Shown here: piece after piece, positions 48,958 through 57,186 of the stretch
Position numbering within the stretch: the first letter of the stretch is position 1
How the letters are laid out: each line of letters opens with the position of its first letter
Origin: Bacteroidales bacterium
GTDB taxonomy: Bacteria; Bacteroidota; Bacteroidia; Bacteroidales; P3
Direction: 5' to 3'
Assembly (NCBI GenBank): GCA_016292015.1
Contig: JAEEZY010000031.1
Location: forward strand, 90,593-154,592
DNA length: 64,000 bases
Translations under genes and position numbers: made by a program
Notes under the pieces: generated by a model
Seen by the model: only the letters and a program-made list of their open reading frames with translations
The model's database searches: none
Told to the model about the DNA's origin: nothing

Positions 48958-51000
48958 ATGAAGAAAGAGCTCTACATATTTACGTTTGTGTGCCTGCTGC
49001 CGGCGATGGCGGCGGCGCAGGACACGGTGAAGCGCCACATACTGAACGAGGTGCAGGTGAGCACGCAGGCGCCGCCGTCGGAGACCTACACCTCGACGCC
49101 GACGCAGGTGGTGACGGTGGAGAAGATGGAGCAGACGGGGGCGGTGCAGCTGAGCGACGCGGTGAAGCAGATGAACGGGGTGACGATTAAAGACTATGGG
49201 GGCGTGGGGGGCATAAAGACGATGTCGGCGAGGGGATTGGGGAGCCAGTTCAGCTCGCTGATAATAGACGGGGTGGCGGTGAACGACTGCCAGAACGGGC
49301 AGATAGACCTGGGGCGGTACCTGCTGGGCAACAGCGCCTACGTGAGTTTCTCGAACGCGCAGCACGACGCACCGCTGCAGTCGGCCAGAGCCTTCGCGGC
49401 GGGCAACGTGGTGATGATGGAAACGCAATGTCCGCAATTCAAGGAGTGGCGCCCTTTCAACCTGAAGGTGGGCATGGAGGGCGGCTCGTTCCACCTCTAC
49501 TCCCCCACCCTCTCGTGGGAGCAGCGCATCACGAAACGGCTGAGCTACTCGCTGTGGGGCAACTTCATCGCATCGAAAGGCAACTATCCGTTCACGCTAT
49601 ACTACACAGCCTCGCAGCAGGACAGCAGCTCGCGCGAGCGGAGGGAGAACTCGCGCATGTGGATGGCTACGGGAGACGCGAACATCTTCTACACCATTGA
49701 CAGCCGCAATGAGCTGACGGCGAAAGTGCACTACATGCAGAGCCGGCACGAGCTGCCAGGACCTGTGATATACTACTCAACGAAAAACTCGGAACACAGC
49801 GAGGACCGCCTTTTCTTCGCGCAGGCGAAATACCGCTACACAGGGAGCCGAGTGAAGGCGCAGGCGATTGTGAAATACCAGCTGACGGACGACCTTTATG
49901 AGGACACGGCCGTCGCCAGCCGCACCCTGAACACCTACCGCCAGCAGGAGGCCTACGCCAGCGGGACGGCGGTATATAGCCCTGTGGAGGGGTTGAAGCT
50001 GAGCGTCGCGGAAGACGCGGCATACAACACGCTGGCGAGCAACCTGGCGAAGAACAACCATGTGAGGCGGCTGAGCTCGCTGACGGTGTTGGCCGTTGCC
50101 TACGACAACAGCTGGCTCTCGGTGTCGGCCAACGGGTTGGCGACGGTGGCTGAGGAGGTGGCGGTCAGCAGGGCTGACGCCAACGGAAACGAAAATCTGT
50201 CGGGCACAGGTCGCTTCCGCCAGTCGTACAGGCGGATTTCGCCTTACGTGGGGTTGAACATCAAGCCGTTCAGGAAGGTGGGGCTGCGGCTGAGATATTT
50301 CTTCAAGGAGAACTACCGCATACCCAACTTCAACGAGATGTACTACTACTCGATCACGCGAGAGCTGAAGCCGGAGAAGGCGATGCAGCACAATGTGGGT
50401 GTGACCTACGTGTTGAGGCTGCCCGAGAGCGAGCAACGCAATGTGGACGTAAGGCTTCAAGCTACCGCCGATGCGTACTACAACCGCGTGAGCGACAAAC
50501 TCATAGCCATCCCCGTCCAGAATATGTTCCTATGGTCGATGATAAACCTCGGAAGGGTGGACATCTGGGGTGAGGACACGAAAGTGGATTTTTCAATCAA
50601 GGTAAAAGGGATAACCGTGAGCCTTGGCGGCAACTACGCCTTCCAGCATGCCACCGACCGCACCGACCCACTGTCGAAGACCTACGGCCACCAGATACCC
50701 TACACCCCGAGACATTCAGGCGGCGCCTCGCTATATGTCGAAACCCCATGGATTGACTTCGGCTACTCGGCCATGATTGTGGGCAGCCGATACTACCGCC
50801 AGCAGAACACCGACGACACCCGGCTGAAGCCCTACTGCGACCAAGGCATCACCCTGGCTCACACATTCACTTTCCGCAACGGCAGCAAGCTGAAGCTCAA
50901 AGGACAGGTGCTCAACCTCTTCGATGTGCAGTATGAGATAGTGCGCAGCTACCCCATGATGGGCCGCAACTACCGCCTCACTGTGGTATTCGAACTATAG
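48958..51000 (+). CDS. btuB: TonB-dependent cobalamin receptor, BtuB-like
   Basis: Outer membrane vitamin B12 importer of 680 residues. The open frame continues upstream to 48553 but that part reads through the riboswitch; the true start is ATG 48958 with a strong SD. Signal peptide about 1-20 (LPAMAAAQ). The plug covers about 35-150 (VVTVEKMEQTGAVQLSDAVKQMNGVTIKDYG in two pieces: QLSDAVKQMNGV and GGIKTMSARGLGSQFSSLIIDGVAV), then a 22-strand barrel ending NYRLTVVFEL with terminal aromatic/hydrophobic residue. The riboswitch and the BtuG-like gene downstream make cobalamin the likely substrate. Confidence 0.93.
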   Translation: MKKELYIFTFVCLLPAMAAAQDTVKRHILNEVQVSTQAPPSETYTSTPTQVVTVEKMEQTGAVQLSDAVKQMNGVTIKDYGGVGGIKTMSARGLGSQFSSLIIDGVAVNDCQNGQIDLGRYLLGNSAYVSFSNAQHDAPLQSARAFAAGNVVMMETQCPQFKEWRPFNLKVGMEGGSFHLYSPTLSWEQRITKRLSYSLWGNFIASKGNYPFTLYYTASQQDSSSRERRENSRMWMATGDANIFYTIDSRNELTAKVHYMQSRHELPGPVIYYSTKNSEHSEDRLFFAQAKYRYTGSRVKAQAIVKYQLTDDLYEDTAVASRTLNTYRQQEAYASGTAVYSPVEGLKLSVAEDAAYNTLASNLAKNNHVRRLSSLTVLAVAYDNSWLSVSANGLATVAEEVAVSRADANGNENLSGTGRFRQSYRRISPYVGLNIKPFRKVGLRLRYFFKENYRIPNFNEMYYYSITRELKPEKAMQHNVGVTYVLRLPESEQRNVDVRLQATADAYYNRVSDKLIAIPVQNMFLWSMINLGRVDIWGEDTKVDFSIKVKGITVSLGGNYAFQHATDRTDPLSKTYGHQIPYTPRHSGGASLYVETPWIDFGYSAMIVGSRYYRQQNTDDTRLKPYCDQGITLAHTFTFRNGSKLKLKGQVLNLFDVQYEIVRSYPMMGRNYRLTVVFEL

Positions 51001-51049
51001 TCAAAACAAAAATCACATAATTGTTCATACCCAAAATCAAGAAAACGCG

Positions 51050-52120
51050 ATGAAACATTTCGAACTCCTCCTTGCCGCAACAACCTGCATTGCCTTGACG
51101 TTTGCGAGCTGCGAAAAACCAAAACCACAAGAAGAGGTCAGCGCACTGCCCGAACGAGGCGCCATAGTGCTCAACGAAGGGGGATGGGGTTGCAACGAAG
51201 CAGAACTCAGCGCCATCGACTACAGCAACATGGCCATCACCAACAGCGTATTCTCAAAACTCAACGGACGCGGCCTTGGCGACGTGGCGCAGGATGTGGT
51301 GGTTTACGGCGACAAGATTTACGTCGCTGTATGGGGTTCAAACACTGTCGAAGTGCTCGACCGCAAAACGGGCAAATCGACCCAGATAGACATGGGCAAC
51401 CGAGGACCCAGATATATCGCATGCGACGGCGGGAAAGTATATGTAACATGCTACACGCCCGAAAGCGTGGTGCGCATCGACACGGCCACACTGCAACTCG
51501 AAGCCACCTGCCGACTCAGCGGTATGCGACCCGAAGGCATCTGTGCCCTTGCCGGGAAGCTATACGTCGTGAATTCGTGGAAACCCGACGAAGCGGGCAA
51601 CGCAGCATACGATTCCACCCTGTCAGTCGTTGACATAGCCACCTTCACGGAGACATCGAAGATAGCCATCGGATTGAATCCACAGAAGGTGAAAGTCGTC
51701 GATAACTCACATCTCGCCATATCGTACAACGGCGACTACGGCACCTGCCCGGGCGGCATCGCCATCGTTGACGCCATCACTCTCGACGTGCAGAAAAAAG
51801 CAGCAAGCGTTTCAAACATCGAGAGTTACGGAGGCAAGGTCTATTACTACGGCAACACCATCGGACAGACATGGAACGGGTGTATATATGTACTCAATCA
51901 CGCCAGCATGGAAAGCGAGTCAATCACGCTTGAGGGCACCGATGCCTTCTCGGCCACCTACTATCCCTACGCCATCAACATCAACCCCAACACGGGCGAG
52001 ATATACATGGCCGGAGCCCAATATGGTGCCAACGGCGACATCTACTGTTTCACGCAGACGGGCAGATTGAAGTGGAAACTCGAAGCCGGACCTCTGCCGT
52101 CGAAGATTGTGCAGCTGTAG
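51050..52120 (+). CDS. btuG: BtuG-like surface cobalamin-binding lipoprotein
   Basis: 356 residues. Lipoprotein signal (TTCIALTFASC, Cys at about 21), then a beta-propeller of YncE/DUF5074 type: repeated strands such as GAIVLNEGGWGCNEAEL, KIYVAVWGSNTVEVLDRKTGK, KVYVTCYTPESVVRIDTATL, KLYVVNSWKPDE and EIYMAGAQYGANGDIYCF. In Bacteroides BtuG is an extracellular seven-blade propeller that captures B12 with extreme affinity and passes it to BtuB (established for B. thetaiotaomicron). The 49-bp gap after the receptor gene and the shared riboswitch support the same role here. Function is inferred from context and fold. Confidence 0.87.
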   Translation: MKHFELLLAATTCIALTFASCEKPKPQEEVSALPERGAIVLNEGGWGCNEAELSAIDYSNMAITNSVFSKLNGRGLGDVAQDVVVYGDKIYVAVWGSNTVEVLDRKTGKSTQIDMGNRGPRYIACDGGKVYVTCYTPESVVRIDTATLQLEATCRLSGMRPEGICALAGKLYVVNSWKPDEAGNAAYDSTLSVVDIATFTETSKIAIGLNPQKVKVVDNSHLAISYNGDYGTCPGGIAIVDAITLDVQKKAASVSNIESYGGKVYYYGNTIGQTWNGCIYVLNHASMESESITLEGTDAFSATYYPYAININPNTGEIYMAGAQYGANGDIYCFTQTGRLKWKLEAGPLPSKIVQL

Positions 52121-52142
52121 AGCTTCAACATCGAACAAACAG

Positions 52143-52184
52143 AAAACGCCGGACAGGAAGCCACCTGTCCGACGTTTTGTTTTA
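52143..52184. terminator. Bidirectional terminator after the B12 operon
   Basis: Long stem AAAACG-CGGACAGG/CCTGTCCG-CGTTTT with one mismatch and a short loop, flanked by A and T runs; it separates convergent genes. Confidence 0.88.
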
Positions 52185-52196
52185 TGTCAAGCTCCA

Positions 52197-53060
52197 CTAC
52201 CTTGGATTATTCTTCATATAGTTGAGCAGGTCGGTTTTGTTTGACGAGAAAGTGAAGCCCGAGGCGACCTGGAAGTAGTTCTGAGGGTCGGCGACATAGG
52301 GGTAGGCGAACTTCGCAAAGTCGAGTTTGTTGTCCTCGAAGGTGAAGGTGGCCATAAGACGTTTGATGTCGGCGGTGGTGAGCATCTTCGACACAACCAT
52401 GGCTTGCGCAAGCTCAGAGCGGTTGTCATCAAACGACTCCGATTTCAGCTGGCTCACCATGCGCGACACCTCTTCCGGCGTTGCTACAGGAATCTCCTCT
52501 ATGGCCACAGCGTAGGGGTCAACAATATCGACAGGCGGCATCATCATACTGTTAATAGCGTCACGCCATCCGTCACGGTAGCCGTCCTGGTAACCGTCAC
52601 GATATGAGCCCGTGCGGTTGGGGGTGTTGATACTTGACGGGGGTTGGGACGTATGGATTCGCCCTGTGTTCCCCTGCCCGTAGAGGAAGACGTCGAGCGG
52701 CTCTACGACAAGCTCAGTGCCGTTGCGCGATGATTTCCACTGCACCACATACTCTTCGTCCTGCGACTGCAGGTTGACAGTAGCACGGTGTGTAGCTCTG
52801 GCAGGCGACGTCAACTCGACCGTGAGATCGTGACGCCCAGGACGCAGATTAGAAAATGTGTAGGAGCGTGAAGCATAGCCTTCCTGACGACGACCATCAA
52901 CAGTCACTATGAATTTCTCGCTAAGAAACGCCCTCACCTTCAGCGACACATTCTGATTGGCCGCAGGGCGCGGTTGGTTGCCATAACGATTGCCACCAGG
53001 CTGTGCCACAAGAAGCGATGAGAACAACACCAGTGTCGCAAGAGCCAATATCTTTTTCAT
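52197..53060 (-). CDS. DUF4476 domain exported protein
   Basis: 287 residues from ATG 53060 (signal peptide MKKILALATLVLFSSLLVAQ); a longer frame is in the duplicated leader. The mature N-terminus has an Arg/Gln/Asn-rich stretch and a PEGA-like beta part (FIVTVDGRRQEGYASRSYTFSNLRPGRHDLTVEL in pieces: VTVDGRRQ and LRPGRHDL). A Gly/Asp/Tyr repeat (YRDGYQDGYRDGW) follows. The C-terminal 90 residues are DUF4476 (NRSELAQAMVV, TTADIKRLMATFTFEDNKLDFAKFAY in pieces). Function unknown. It uses one of two nearly identical leader/promoter copies (53049-53365 and 54691-55007). Confidence 0.88.
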   Translation of the reverse strand: MKKILALATLVLFSSLLVAQPGGNRYGNQPRPAANQNVSLKVRAFLSEKFIVTVDGRRQEGYASRSYTFSNLRPGRHDLTVELTSPARATHRATVNLQSQDEEYVVQWKSSRNGTELVVEPLDVFLYGQGNTGRIHTSQPPSSINTPNRTGSYRDGYQDGYRDGWRDAINSMMMPPVDIVDPYAVAIEEIPVATPEEVSRMVSQLKSESFDDNRSELAQAMVVSKMLTTADIKRLMATFTFEDNKLDFAKFAYPYVADPQNYFQVASGFTFSSNKTDLLNYMKNNPR

Positions 53061-53104
53061 GTTTTCGTGTGTTTTTTGTGTTTTACTTGTTTTGTTTGAC
53101 ACTG

Positions 53105-53112
53105 CAAAAATA
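53105..53112 (-). promoter_or_regulatory. Promoter -7 element for the DUF4476 gene
   Basis: TATTTTTG on minus, 45 bp before the start; the same box recurs at 54748-54755. Confidence 0.6.
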
Positions 53113-53169
53113 CAACTTTAATCGCAGGTTTTCCCCGATGACGCACATATTTTTCCGCAACAAACCATA

Positions 53170-53199
53170 GATGCACATCTCGCAAGCGAGACGTGCATC
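53170..53199 (-). terminator. Hairpin after the 53245-53805 lipoprotein gene
   Basis: 13-bp stem GATGCAC-TCTCG/CGAGA-GTGCATC with one A-C mismatch. It lies about 45 bp after the stop; T-run is weak. The same hairpin recurs at 54812-54841. Confidence 0.6.
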
Positions 53200-53244
53200 A
53201 ATTCATTTATCGCAGCCACGAATCCCGAAGGATGTGGGGGTTCA

Positions 53245-53805
53245 CTATTTAGTGGGAGTCCACTCGGGTTCAAATCTCACCTTGGCGCCGATGATGCCGC
53301 CGGTGGTGCTCGTCATCCATTCGATGACATAGAAGCGGGCGTAGCGTTCGAGGTTCTCATCCATCGTGTAGTAGCTCCTCTGGTTCTCGCTGCCCCTGTA
53401 TCTGATGACGTAGCCGCAACCCGGCTGAACGGCCAGACGCGCTGCCCAGCCGCTGGTGGGGACAGTTTCGATATAGCCAAGCCCCTCAACGCTTCCCACT
53501 TTGGCGATAAACCTTTCAGGCATCTCACCACCCTGACCGCCGTCATAACGGAGGAAGAAGTTGTTCGAGCCGTCGATATCGAGGCCGACTTCCAGCGGTC
53601 CCTCAGACGGATTGCCATTGTAGGTATAGGAGTATTGGCCGAGCGAGATGGTGGCGAAGCTCCAACGGTCGTCGTTGCGGACAAAAGCCTCGATGGCGCC
53701 GGCAGGATCTTCTTTCTTTTCGTCCTCTTTCTTGTCACAAGAAACAAAAAGTGGCAACATGACCGCAACCATCATCGCCATTCTTAAGCATACATTCTTT
53801 TTCAT
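53245..53805 (-). CDS. Uncharacterised lipoprotein, parent of a nearby pseudogene
   Basis: 186 residues from ATG 53805. Signal MVAVMLPLFVSC (lipobox Cys about 24), followed by a Lys/Glu/Asp-rich linker and a beta-rich domain (DRWSFATISLGQYSYTYNGNP, VGLDIDGSNNFFLRYDG, GYVIRYRGSENQRSYYTMD, RYARFYVIEWMTSTTGGIIGAKVRFEPEW in pieces). I do not recognise a named family. Its last 41 codons have a close second copy at 54880-55005, so this gene or its relative was duplicated and then cut. Confidence 0.82.
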   Translation of the reverse strand: MKKNVCLRMAMMVAVMLPLFVSCDKKEDEKKEDPAGAIEAFVRNDDRWSFATISLGQYSYTYNGNPSEGPLEVGLDIDGSNNFFLRYDGGQGGEMPERFIAKVGSVEGLGYIETVPTSGWAARLAVQPGCGYVIRYRGSENQRSYYTMDENLERYARFYVIEWMTSTTGGIIGAKVRFEPEWTPTK

Positions 53806-54264
53806 AAAGTCTGGTATTAATACGTTAATGTAAAGAAAGTAACGCAACACTTTTGTTTTTATTATCTATGCCCCAAAAGATTAAGATTGAACGATCAGGG
53901 GGAAGGATTACGGAAAAATACGGAAGCCACGGAAGCATTACGGAAATGTGGGTCGCTTCGCTCAAAATCCCCCAAAAATCAATTTAAAAATCTTAGCAAA
54001 AGGGTTGGATGATTTTGAATAAGATTTTCGAACAATTTTGAACCGAGTAAGCAGTGAGCGCCATTTGAGCTTGCTCAAGGATGGCCGAGTCGCGTTCGAG
54101 GTCGACGATAGTCAATACGAAGTCCGACCATATCGTTATCGTTAAGGTTATCGTTAGTAGCTCAACTTTTAACTCTTAACTTTTATCTATTATCTATCAA
54201 CTAACTTCTCACCTCTTCCCTCTTACATCATACTTCTTACATCTTACATCTTACATCTTCCCTC
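53806..54264. other. Intergenic region with short repeated words
   Basis: No credible gene. It contains TACGGAA words at about 10-bp spacing (53908-53946), GGGTCGCTTCGCTC near 53950, CGTTATCGTTA-type words near 54130, and CTTACAT heptamers up to 54268, just after the stop of the next gene. Confidence 0.6.
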
Positions 54265-54702
54265 TTACATCTCCATCTCCATCACCCGCGCTTCCGGGTA
54301 CCAGTTTTTGAACACCAGCACATGGTGTCCCTCTGTCACCCCTTTTATGTCGTAGGTGCAGTCGGTCGAGCACATGCAGTTGGCCATCAGGTCGCCGTGC
54401 GTCTCGTGTTCCTCGATGAAGATGGTGTCGCCCGACTGGGAGAGGTCCACCTCCACGCCCACCACCTCGAAGGCGCAGTTCACCAGCACGTTGTAGTGGG
54501 TCACGTGCAGCGTCCCGTCGTCGTAGGTCACCGTCGCCGAGTCGGGGTCGCCGAACGGAGGCATAGCCTTCGCCAGCTTGTCGGTATAGCTCTTGCAGGC
54601 CGAGTAGGACACGGTGCCCAGCGAGAGGTCGCCCTGCTGCTCTTTCTTGCATCCCGCCGCGAGCAGCGCCACAGCAATAGTCAAAAAGACAATCTTTTTC
54701 AT
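54265..54702 (-). CDS. Uncharacterised small lipoprotein
   Basis: 145 residues from ATG 54702. Lipoprotein signal (LTIAVALLAAGC, Cys about 18). The mature part has six more Cys (SACKSY, NCAFEV, NCMCSTDCTYD), mostly likely disulfide-bonded, and beta-prone segments. No family is recognised. It uses leader copy B of the duplication, so it may be regulated like the DUF4476 gene. A longer frame to 54861 runs through the promoter and is rejected. Confidence 0.8.
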   Translation of the reverse strand: MKKIVFLTIAVALLAAGCKKEQQGDLSLGTVSYSACKSYTDKLAKAMPPFGDPDSATVTYDDGTLHVTHYNVLVNCAFEVVGVEVDLSQSGDTIFIEEHETHGDLMANCMCSTDCTYDIKGVTEGHHVLVFKNWYPEARVMEMEM

Positions 54703-54747
54703 GGTTTCGTGTGTTTTTTTGTGTTTTACTTGTTTTGTTTGACACTG

Positions 54748-54755
54748 CAAAAATA
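54748..54755 (-). promoter_or_regulatory. Promoter -7 element for the 54265 lipoprotein gene
   Basis: TATTTTTG on minus, 46 bp before the start; duplicate of 53105-53112. Confidence 0.6.
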
Positions 54756-54879
54756 CAACTTTAATCGCAGGTTTTCCCTGATGACACACATATTTTCCGC
54801 AACAAACCATAGATGCACATCTCGCAAGCGAGACGTGCATCAATTCATTTATCGCAACCACAAATCCCGAAAGTTGCCG

Positions 54880-55005
54880 CTATAAATATTTTGAAGGAGT
54901 CCATTCAGGTTCAAACTTCACCTTGGCGCCAATAATGCCGCCGTCTGTGCTCGTCACACATTCGACAACATAGAAGCGGGCGTAGCGTTCAAGGCTCGCA
55001 TCCAT
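54880..55005 (-). pseudogene. 3' remnant of a duplicated lipoprotein gene
   Basis: 41 codons (MDASLERYARFYVVECVTST, then DGGIIGAKVKFEPEWTPSKYL) that match the C-terminus of the protein at 53245-53805. The first 145 residues, including the signal peptide, are missing. An in-frame extension upstream to 55080 is unrelated sequence. Confidence 0.85.
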
Positions 55006-55125
55006 AGTTCGCAAAGAGCAGCGACTTCGACAAAAGAAGCACCCTAACCGAGTAAACAATGCTTCAAGCCACACAGCCATACAACACAGATAAAAAGCAC
55101 ATTATGCTCCGAATAAAAAAAATAT

Positions 55126-55156
55126 TTTGTCATTATAAATAATTGTAGTATCTTTG
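55126..55156 (+). promoter_or_regulatory. Bacteroidetes-type promoter for tRNA-Phe
   Basis: TTTG (55126-55129), 19 bp, TATCTTTG (55149-55156); 38 bp before the tRNA. Confidence 0.8.
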
Positions 55157-55194
55157 CAACCGAATTCAACGAAGAAATTCGAAAGATGTTCGAT

Positions 55195-55267
55195 GGCGTT
55201 GTAGCTCAGTTGGTAGAGCAGCGGACTGAAAATCCGTGTGTCACTGGTTCAATTCCAGTCAATGCCA
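55195..55267 (+). tRNA. tRNA-Phe (anticodon GAA)
   Basis: Acceptor GGCGTTG/CAATGCC, anticodon stem-loop GCGGA-CTGAAAA-TCCGT, T arm ACTGG-TTCAATT-CCAGT. CCA is not encoded. The yqeY gene follows 61 bp later, perhaps on the same transcript. Confidence 0.97.
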
Positions 55268-55328
55268 CAAGAAGGGAAGTAACGGATACGTGCTTCCCTT
55301 TTTTGTTAAACAACTAAAGAACCCCGCA

Positions 55329-55766
55329 ATGTTAGAAGAGAAAATCAACGCCGACATCAAACAGGCGATGCTTAACAAAGAGAAAGACGTGCTGGAGTCG
55401 CTTCGTGCCATCAAGGCAGCCATCCTGCTCCTCAAAACCGGCAAAGACGAAGTGAACGAAGCCGCTGAACTTGCAACCCTCCAAAAGCTGGTGAAACAGC
55501 GCAAGGAATCTGCTGAGATATTCAACCAGCAAAACCGCAGCGATCTGGCCGAAGCCGAACTGTTCCAAGCGTCAATAATCGAACGATACCTACCCAAACA
55601 GATGTCAAAAGACGAGATTGAGGCAGCCGTCAAAGCCATAATCGGCGAAGTAGGCGCATCCAGCGCAAAAGACATGGGAAGGGTGATGGGGATTGCATCA
55701 AAGAAATTCGCCGGCACCGCAGACAACAAAGTGGTGGCAGAGATAGTTAAAGGACTGCTGGGGTGA
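55329..55766 (+). CDS. GatB/YqeY domain protein
   Basis: 145 residues from ATG 55329; longer frames run into the tRNA. Full YqeY domain: ADIKQAMLNKEKDVLESLRAIKAAI (in pieces), QRKESAEIFNQQNRSDLAEAE, YLPKQMSKDEIEAAV and GRVMGIASKKF. The domain is related to the tRNA-binding tail of GatB, but a role for the stand-alone protein is not established. Location behind tRNA-Phe is suggestive only. Confidence 0.93.
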   Translation: MLEEKINADIKQAMLNKEKDVLESLRAIKAAILLLKTGKDEVNEAAELATLQKLVKQRKESAEIFNQQNRSDLAEAELFQASIIERYLPKQMSKDEIEAAVKAIIGEVGASSAKDMGRVMGIASKKFAGTADNKVVAEIVKGLLG

Positions 55767-55832
55767 AACGATAACCTTAACGCGAACCACTAACCTCCAA
55801 CCCATTACATATTACATCAAGCCCCAATCGCC

Positions 55833-56222
55833 ATGCACACACTTCCCATCCAGATTCGTTTCAACGATGTTGACCAAATGGGACACGTCAACAATGCAGT
55901 TATAATGGAATACTTCGACCTCGGCAAGTCGGCTTTCTTCACCGCTGCAGGCATCCCACCCGAGCAGGGCGACTTCACCGTCATGATTGTGCATTTCGAA
56001 GTTGATTTTACATCACAGATACGCTATCACGACAAGATTGCCGTAACCACCGCCGTCAAACGCATTGGCAATAAAAGCATAGCCGTCGAACAGCACATCG
56101 TAAACCAGGAAAGCGGTGTGGATTGCGCTGTATGCCGCACGGTCATGGCCGGATACTGCCGCTCGACCCATAGCAGCGCACCCATACCAGAAAACCTCAA
56201 AGCAATTCTTCTTAACCAATAA
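55833..56222 (+). CDS. Hotdog-fold acyl-CoA thioesterase, 4HBT type
   Basis: Cytoplasmic thioesterase of 129 residues. IRFNDVDQMGHVNNAVIMEYFD is the 4HBT active region (catalytic Asp in DVDQMGHVNN), with VMIVHFEVDFTSQIRYHDKI and CRTVMAGY. Substrate is unknown; aryl- or fatty acyl-CoA esters are usual. It follows yqeY by 66 bp and is 12 bp before the lipoprotein gene. Confidence 0.9.
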   Translation: MHTLPIQIRFNDVDQMGHVNNAVIMEYFDLGKSAFFTAAGIPPEQGDFTVMIVHFEVDFTSQIRYHDKIAVTTAVKRIGNKSIAVEQHIVNQESGVDCAVCRTVMAGYCRSTHSSAPIPENLKAILLNQ

Positions 56223-56234
56223 AACACAAAACCT

Positions 56235-57116
56235 ATGAAAAAAACATTATTTCTTATCATCACCGCTGCCACATTGTCCTTGTTCTGTGCCTGCAAGGAA
56301 GACCCCGATGCGGGATTGAACGACGACGGCAGCCTCTGCGGAGTATTTGCAGTGAGCGATTCGACACAGGTGGCCTTCTCTCGCGGAAATCTGCAATATC
56401 AACCCTCGTCGGCAACATGGCGTTTCGCCGAAAGCCAGAAAGAGATCCTCGGTCGCGACAACGAGAACATATCAGCAAGTTATACAGGTTGGATTGACCT
56501 CTTCGCATGGGGCACCAGCGGATGGAACAGCGGTGCCGAGGCATACATGCCATACGACACATCGACCGTCTATGCCAACTACCTGCCAGGTGGCGACACA
56601 GCCGCAAACCTCACCGGAATATACTCCAATGCCGACTGGGGTCAATACAATGCCATAGCGAACGGTGGCAACACCCCAGCACGCTGGCGCACTCTTACAA
56701 AAGACGAGTGGAACTATCTGCTCAACCTGCGTCAAAGTGCATCACAGAAATACGGCCTTGCCAAGATAGACAACACCGAAGGCCTCGTTCTGCTGCCAGA
56801 CACATGGACACTGCCCGACGGCAGCGAATTCACCCCGGGCATTGAAAACGGATACAAAACCAACCGCTATACCGGTGCCAAATGGAGCAAGATGCAATCC
56901 GCCGGAGCGGTATTCCTGCCTGCCGCCGGCTACCGCGAATGTGTAAGCGTATTCACAAAATTCCAAGGCGACAACGGATGCGGGTTCTACTGGTCATCCA
57001 CCCACCTCAGCAACATAAACAGCAACATACTCTTCTTCGGAAAAGAAGCCGTCAACCCGACCAACTTCAGCAAACGTCATTTCGGGCTCGCTGTGCGTTT
57101 GGTAAAGGAAATGTAA
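56235..57116 (+). CDS. Lipoprotein with C-type-lectin/FGE-like (DUF1566-like) fold
   Basis: 293 residues. Lipoprotein signal (ITAATLSLFCAC, Cys at about 18). The rest matches the large Bacteroidales family with VAFSRGNLQYQPSSATWRFAESQ, YTGWIDLFAWGTSGWNSGA, ARWRTLTKDEWNYLL, AGAVFLPAAGYRE and FYWSSTHL ... FGLAVRLVKE: a Fibrobacter-paralogous/sulfatase-modifying-factor type fold without catalytic Cys. Likely surface-exposed. The ligand is unknown. Confidence 0.85.
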   Translation: MKKTLFLIITAATLSLFCACKEDPDAGLNDDGSLCGVFAVSDSTQVAFSRGNLQYQPSSATWRFAESQKEILGRDNENISASYTGWIDLFAWGTSGWNSGAEAYMPYDTSTVYANYLPGGDTAANLTGIYSNADWGQYNAIANGGNTPARWRTLTKDEWNYLLNLRQSASQKYGLAKIDNTEGLVLLPDTWTLPDGSEFTPGIENGYKTNRYTGAKWSKMQSAGAVFLPAAGYRECVSVFTKFQGDNGCGFYWSSTHLSNINSNILFFGKEAVNPTNFSKRHFGLAVRLVKEM

Positions 57117-57153
57117 GCTTTTAGAACGCCGGCACTGAAACAACATAAACGGA

Positions 57154-57178
57154 GGGGGCCGCGCGAAGCGCGGCCCCC
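57154..57178. terminator. Strong GC hairpin between convergent genes
   Basis: Stem GGGGGCCGCGC/GCGCGGCCCCC region with a GAA loop. It lies between convergent genes; T-runs are short on both sides. Confidence 0.7.
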
Positions 57179-57186
57179 TGCTATTT

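Larger units (their letters stand above)
53049..53365 (-). repeat. Segmental duplication, copy A
   Basis: About 315 bp closely matching 54691-55007. It contains the start and leader of the DUF4476 gene, the promoter box, the hairpin at 53170-53199, and the 3' end of the lipoprotein gene upstream. Confidence 0.9.
54691..55007 (-). repeat. Segmental duplication, copy B
   Basis: About 315 bp closely matching 53049-53365. It contains the leader of the 54265 lipoprotein gene, the promoter box, the 30-nt hairpin (54812-54841), and a truncated copy of the lipoprotein 3' end. Confidence 0.9.
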
